This document shows positions 63,753 through 64,000 of a DNA stretch of 64,000 nt, piece after piece; position 1 is the first letter of the stretch, and every line of letters starts with the position of its first letter. A program made the position numbers and the translations under genes. Origin of the DNA: Acidobacteriota bacterium (GTDB taxonomy: Bacteria > Acidobacteriota > Terriglobia > Acidiferrales > UBA7541); contig JAJYLB010000008.1 of the NCBI GenBank assembly GCA_021788095.1, positions 47,663 to 111,662 of the forward strand, read 5' to 3'. Below the pieces are notes generated by a model, which saw only the letters and a program-made list of their open reading frames with translations, was not told the origin of the DNA and made no database searches.

Positions 63753-64000
63753 ATGTTTGCCCCGGCGACATTTACAGCGGCATTGATCATGACGATCTTG
63801 AGCGCGGTATTTTGGGGCTCTTGGGCGAATGCTTACAAGTGGACCAAACGTTACCGCTTCGAGCTCTTCTATTGGGACTACACGGCGGGAGTCGTCATTC
63901 TGGCCCTGGTATTCGCCTTTACGTTGGGGAGCCGGGGAGCGGCCGGGCAGCCCTTCTTGGCCAATGTGCGAGCGGCCGATGCCTCCAACCTCAGATCGGA
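63753..64000 (+). CDS. DMT-superfamily permease, ureide-permease/RhaT-like (partial, runs off the window)
   Basis: ATG 63753, behind GGAGGAAG, opens a frame of 82 codons with no stop before the window end. It begins MFAPATFTAALIMTILSAVF and then WGSWANAYKWTKRYRFELFY, followed by WDYTAGVVILALVFAFTLG, with two membrane helices. The WGSWANxxK...RFELFYWDY pattern is that of bacterial relatives of ureide permeases and sugar DMT transporters. Beside a purine/ureide cluster, allantoin- or xanthine-like substrates are attractive, but sugar transport is as likely from sequence alone. Confidence 0.75.
   Translation, partial: MFAPATFTAALIMTILSAVFWGSWANAYKWTKRYRFELFYWDYTAGVVILALVFAFTLGSRGAAGQPFLANVRAADASNLRS

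Overview
The window is GC-rich bacterial DNA, densely coded, with no rRNA, tRNA, CRISPR array or insertion sequence that I can recognise. The lineage is most likely Acidobacteriota. Two very large TonB-dependent receptors of the CarboxypepD_reg (Oar-like) type, small secreted proteins of families common in that phylum, and dispersed palindromes of the 'cgacttcagtcg' kind all point there. This is inference from gene families, not a phylogeny.

The theme is nucleic-acid breakdown and nucleobase catabolism, interleaved with cofactor F420 synthesis. (1) 0-11 kb: a MarR regulator, a secreted protein, an aldo/keto reductase, a decayed DUF4258/DUF2283 pair, a duplicated fragment of npdG, then a minus-strand operon running upb - class III aminotransferase - aldehyde dehydrogenase - LLM (F420/flavin) oxidoreductase - dihydropyrimidinase - npdG. 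This is the reductive pyrimidine route downstream of dihydropyrimidine dehydrogenase. (2) 11-23 kb: a frameshifted TonB receptor, an HD-domain hydrolase, an ALDH16-type tandem aldehyde dehydrogenase with deoC, hpt, mmsA, a PPOX/FDOR-type flavoenzyme and pyrimidine-nucleoside phosphorylase. (3) 23-30 kb: cofG-cofH-cofD-cofC on the minus strand, divergent from a CoA-transferase and cofE. (4) 30-34 kb: an exported amidohydrolase/deaminase, nupC, punA and cdd. (5) 34-50 kb: a second TonB receptor, small secreted or membrane proteins, a B12-binding radical SAM enzyme, gene remnants (an hpnJ fragment and a chimeric protein), an RND efflux operon and a phospholipase-C-like phosphoesterase. (6) 50-64 kb: an NCS1 permease with guanine deaminase, then a minus-strand cluster ygfK - ssnA - PLP lyase - ygeY - ygeW - threonine-synthase-like enzyme - carbamate kinase, and finally a methyltransferase and a truncated DMT/ureide-permease-like transporter.

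Read together, nucleosides would enter through NupC or NCS1. Cdd, PunA, Pdp, GuaD and the amidohydrolase would deaminate or phosphorolyse them. DeoC with the ALDH16 protein would burn deoxyribose. HydA, Upb, the aminotransferase and MmsA would take dihydropyrimidines to CoA thioesters. The yge/ygf cluster, ending in carbamate kinase, would open purine-derived ureides and conserve ATP. F420 synthesis, NpdG, the LLM protein and the PPOX protein lie inside the same block, which suggests that part of this redox chemistry runs on F420.

The strongest unusual features are a YgfK homologue that lacks the FAD/NAD(P)H-binding module of the E. coli protein, and the close mixing of F420 and nucleobase genes. 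Several decayed genes are also visible: a DUF4258 gene with an internal TAG, a partial npdG duplicate, a frameshifted receptor and an hpnJ stub.
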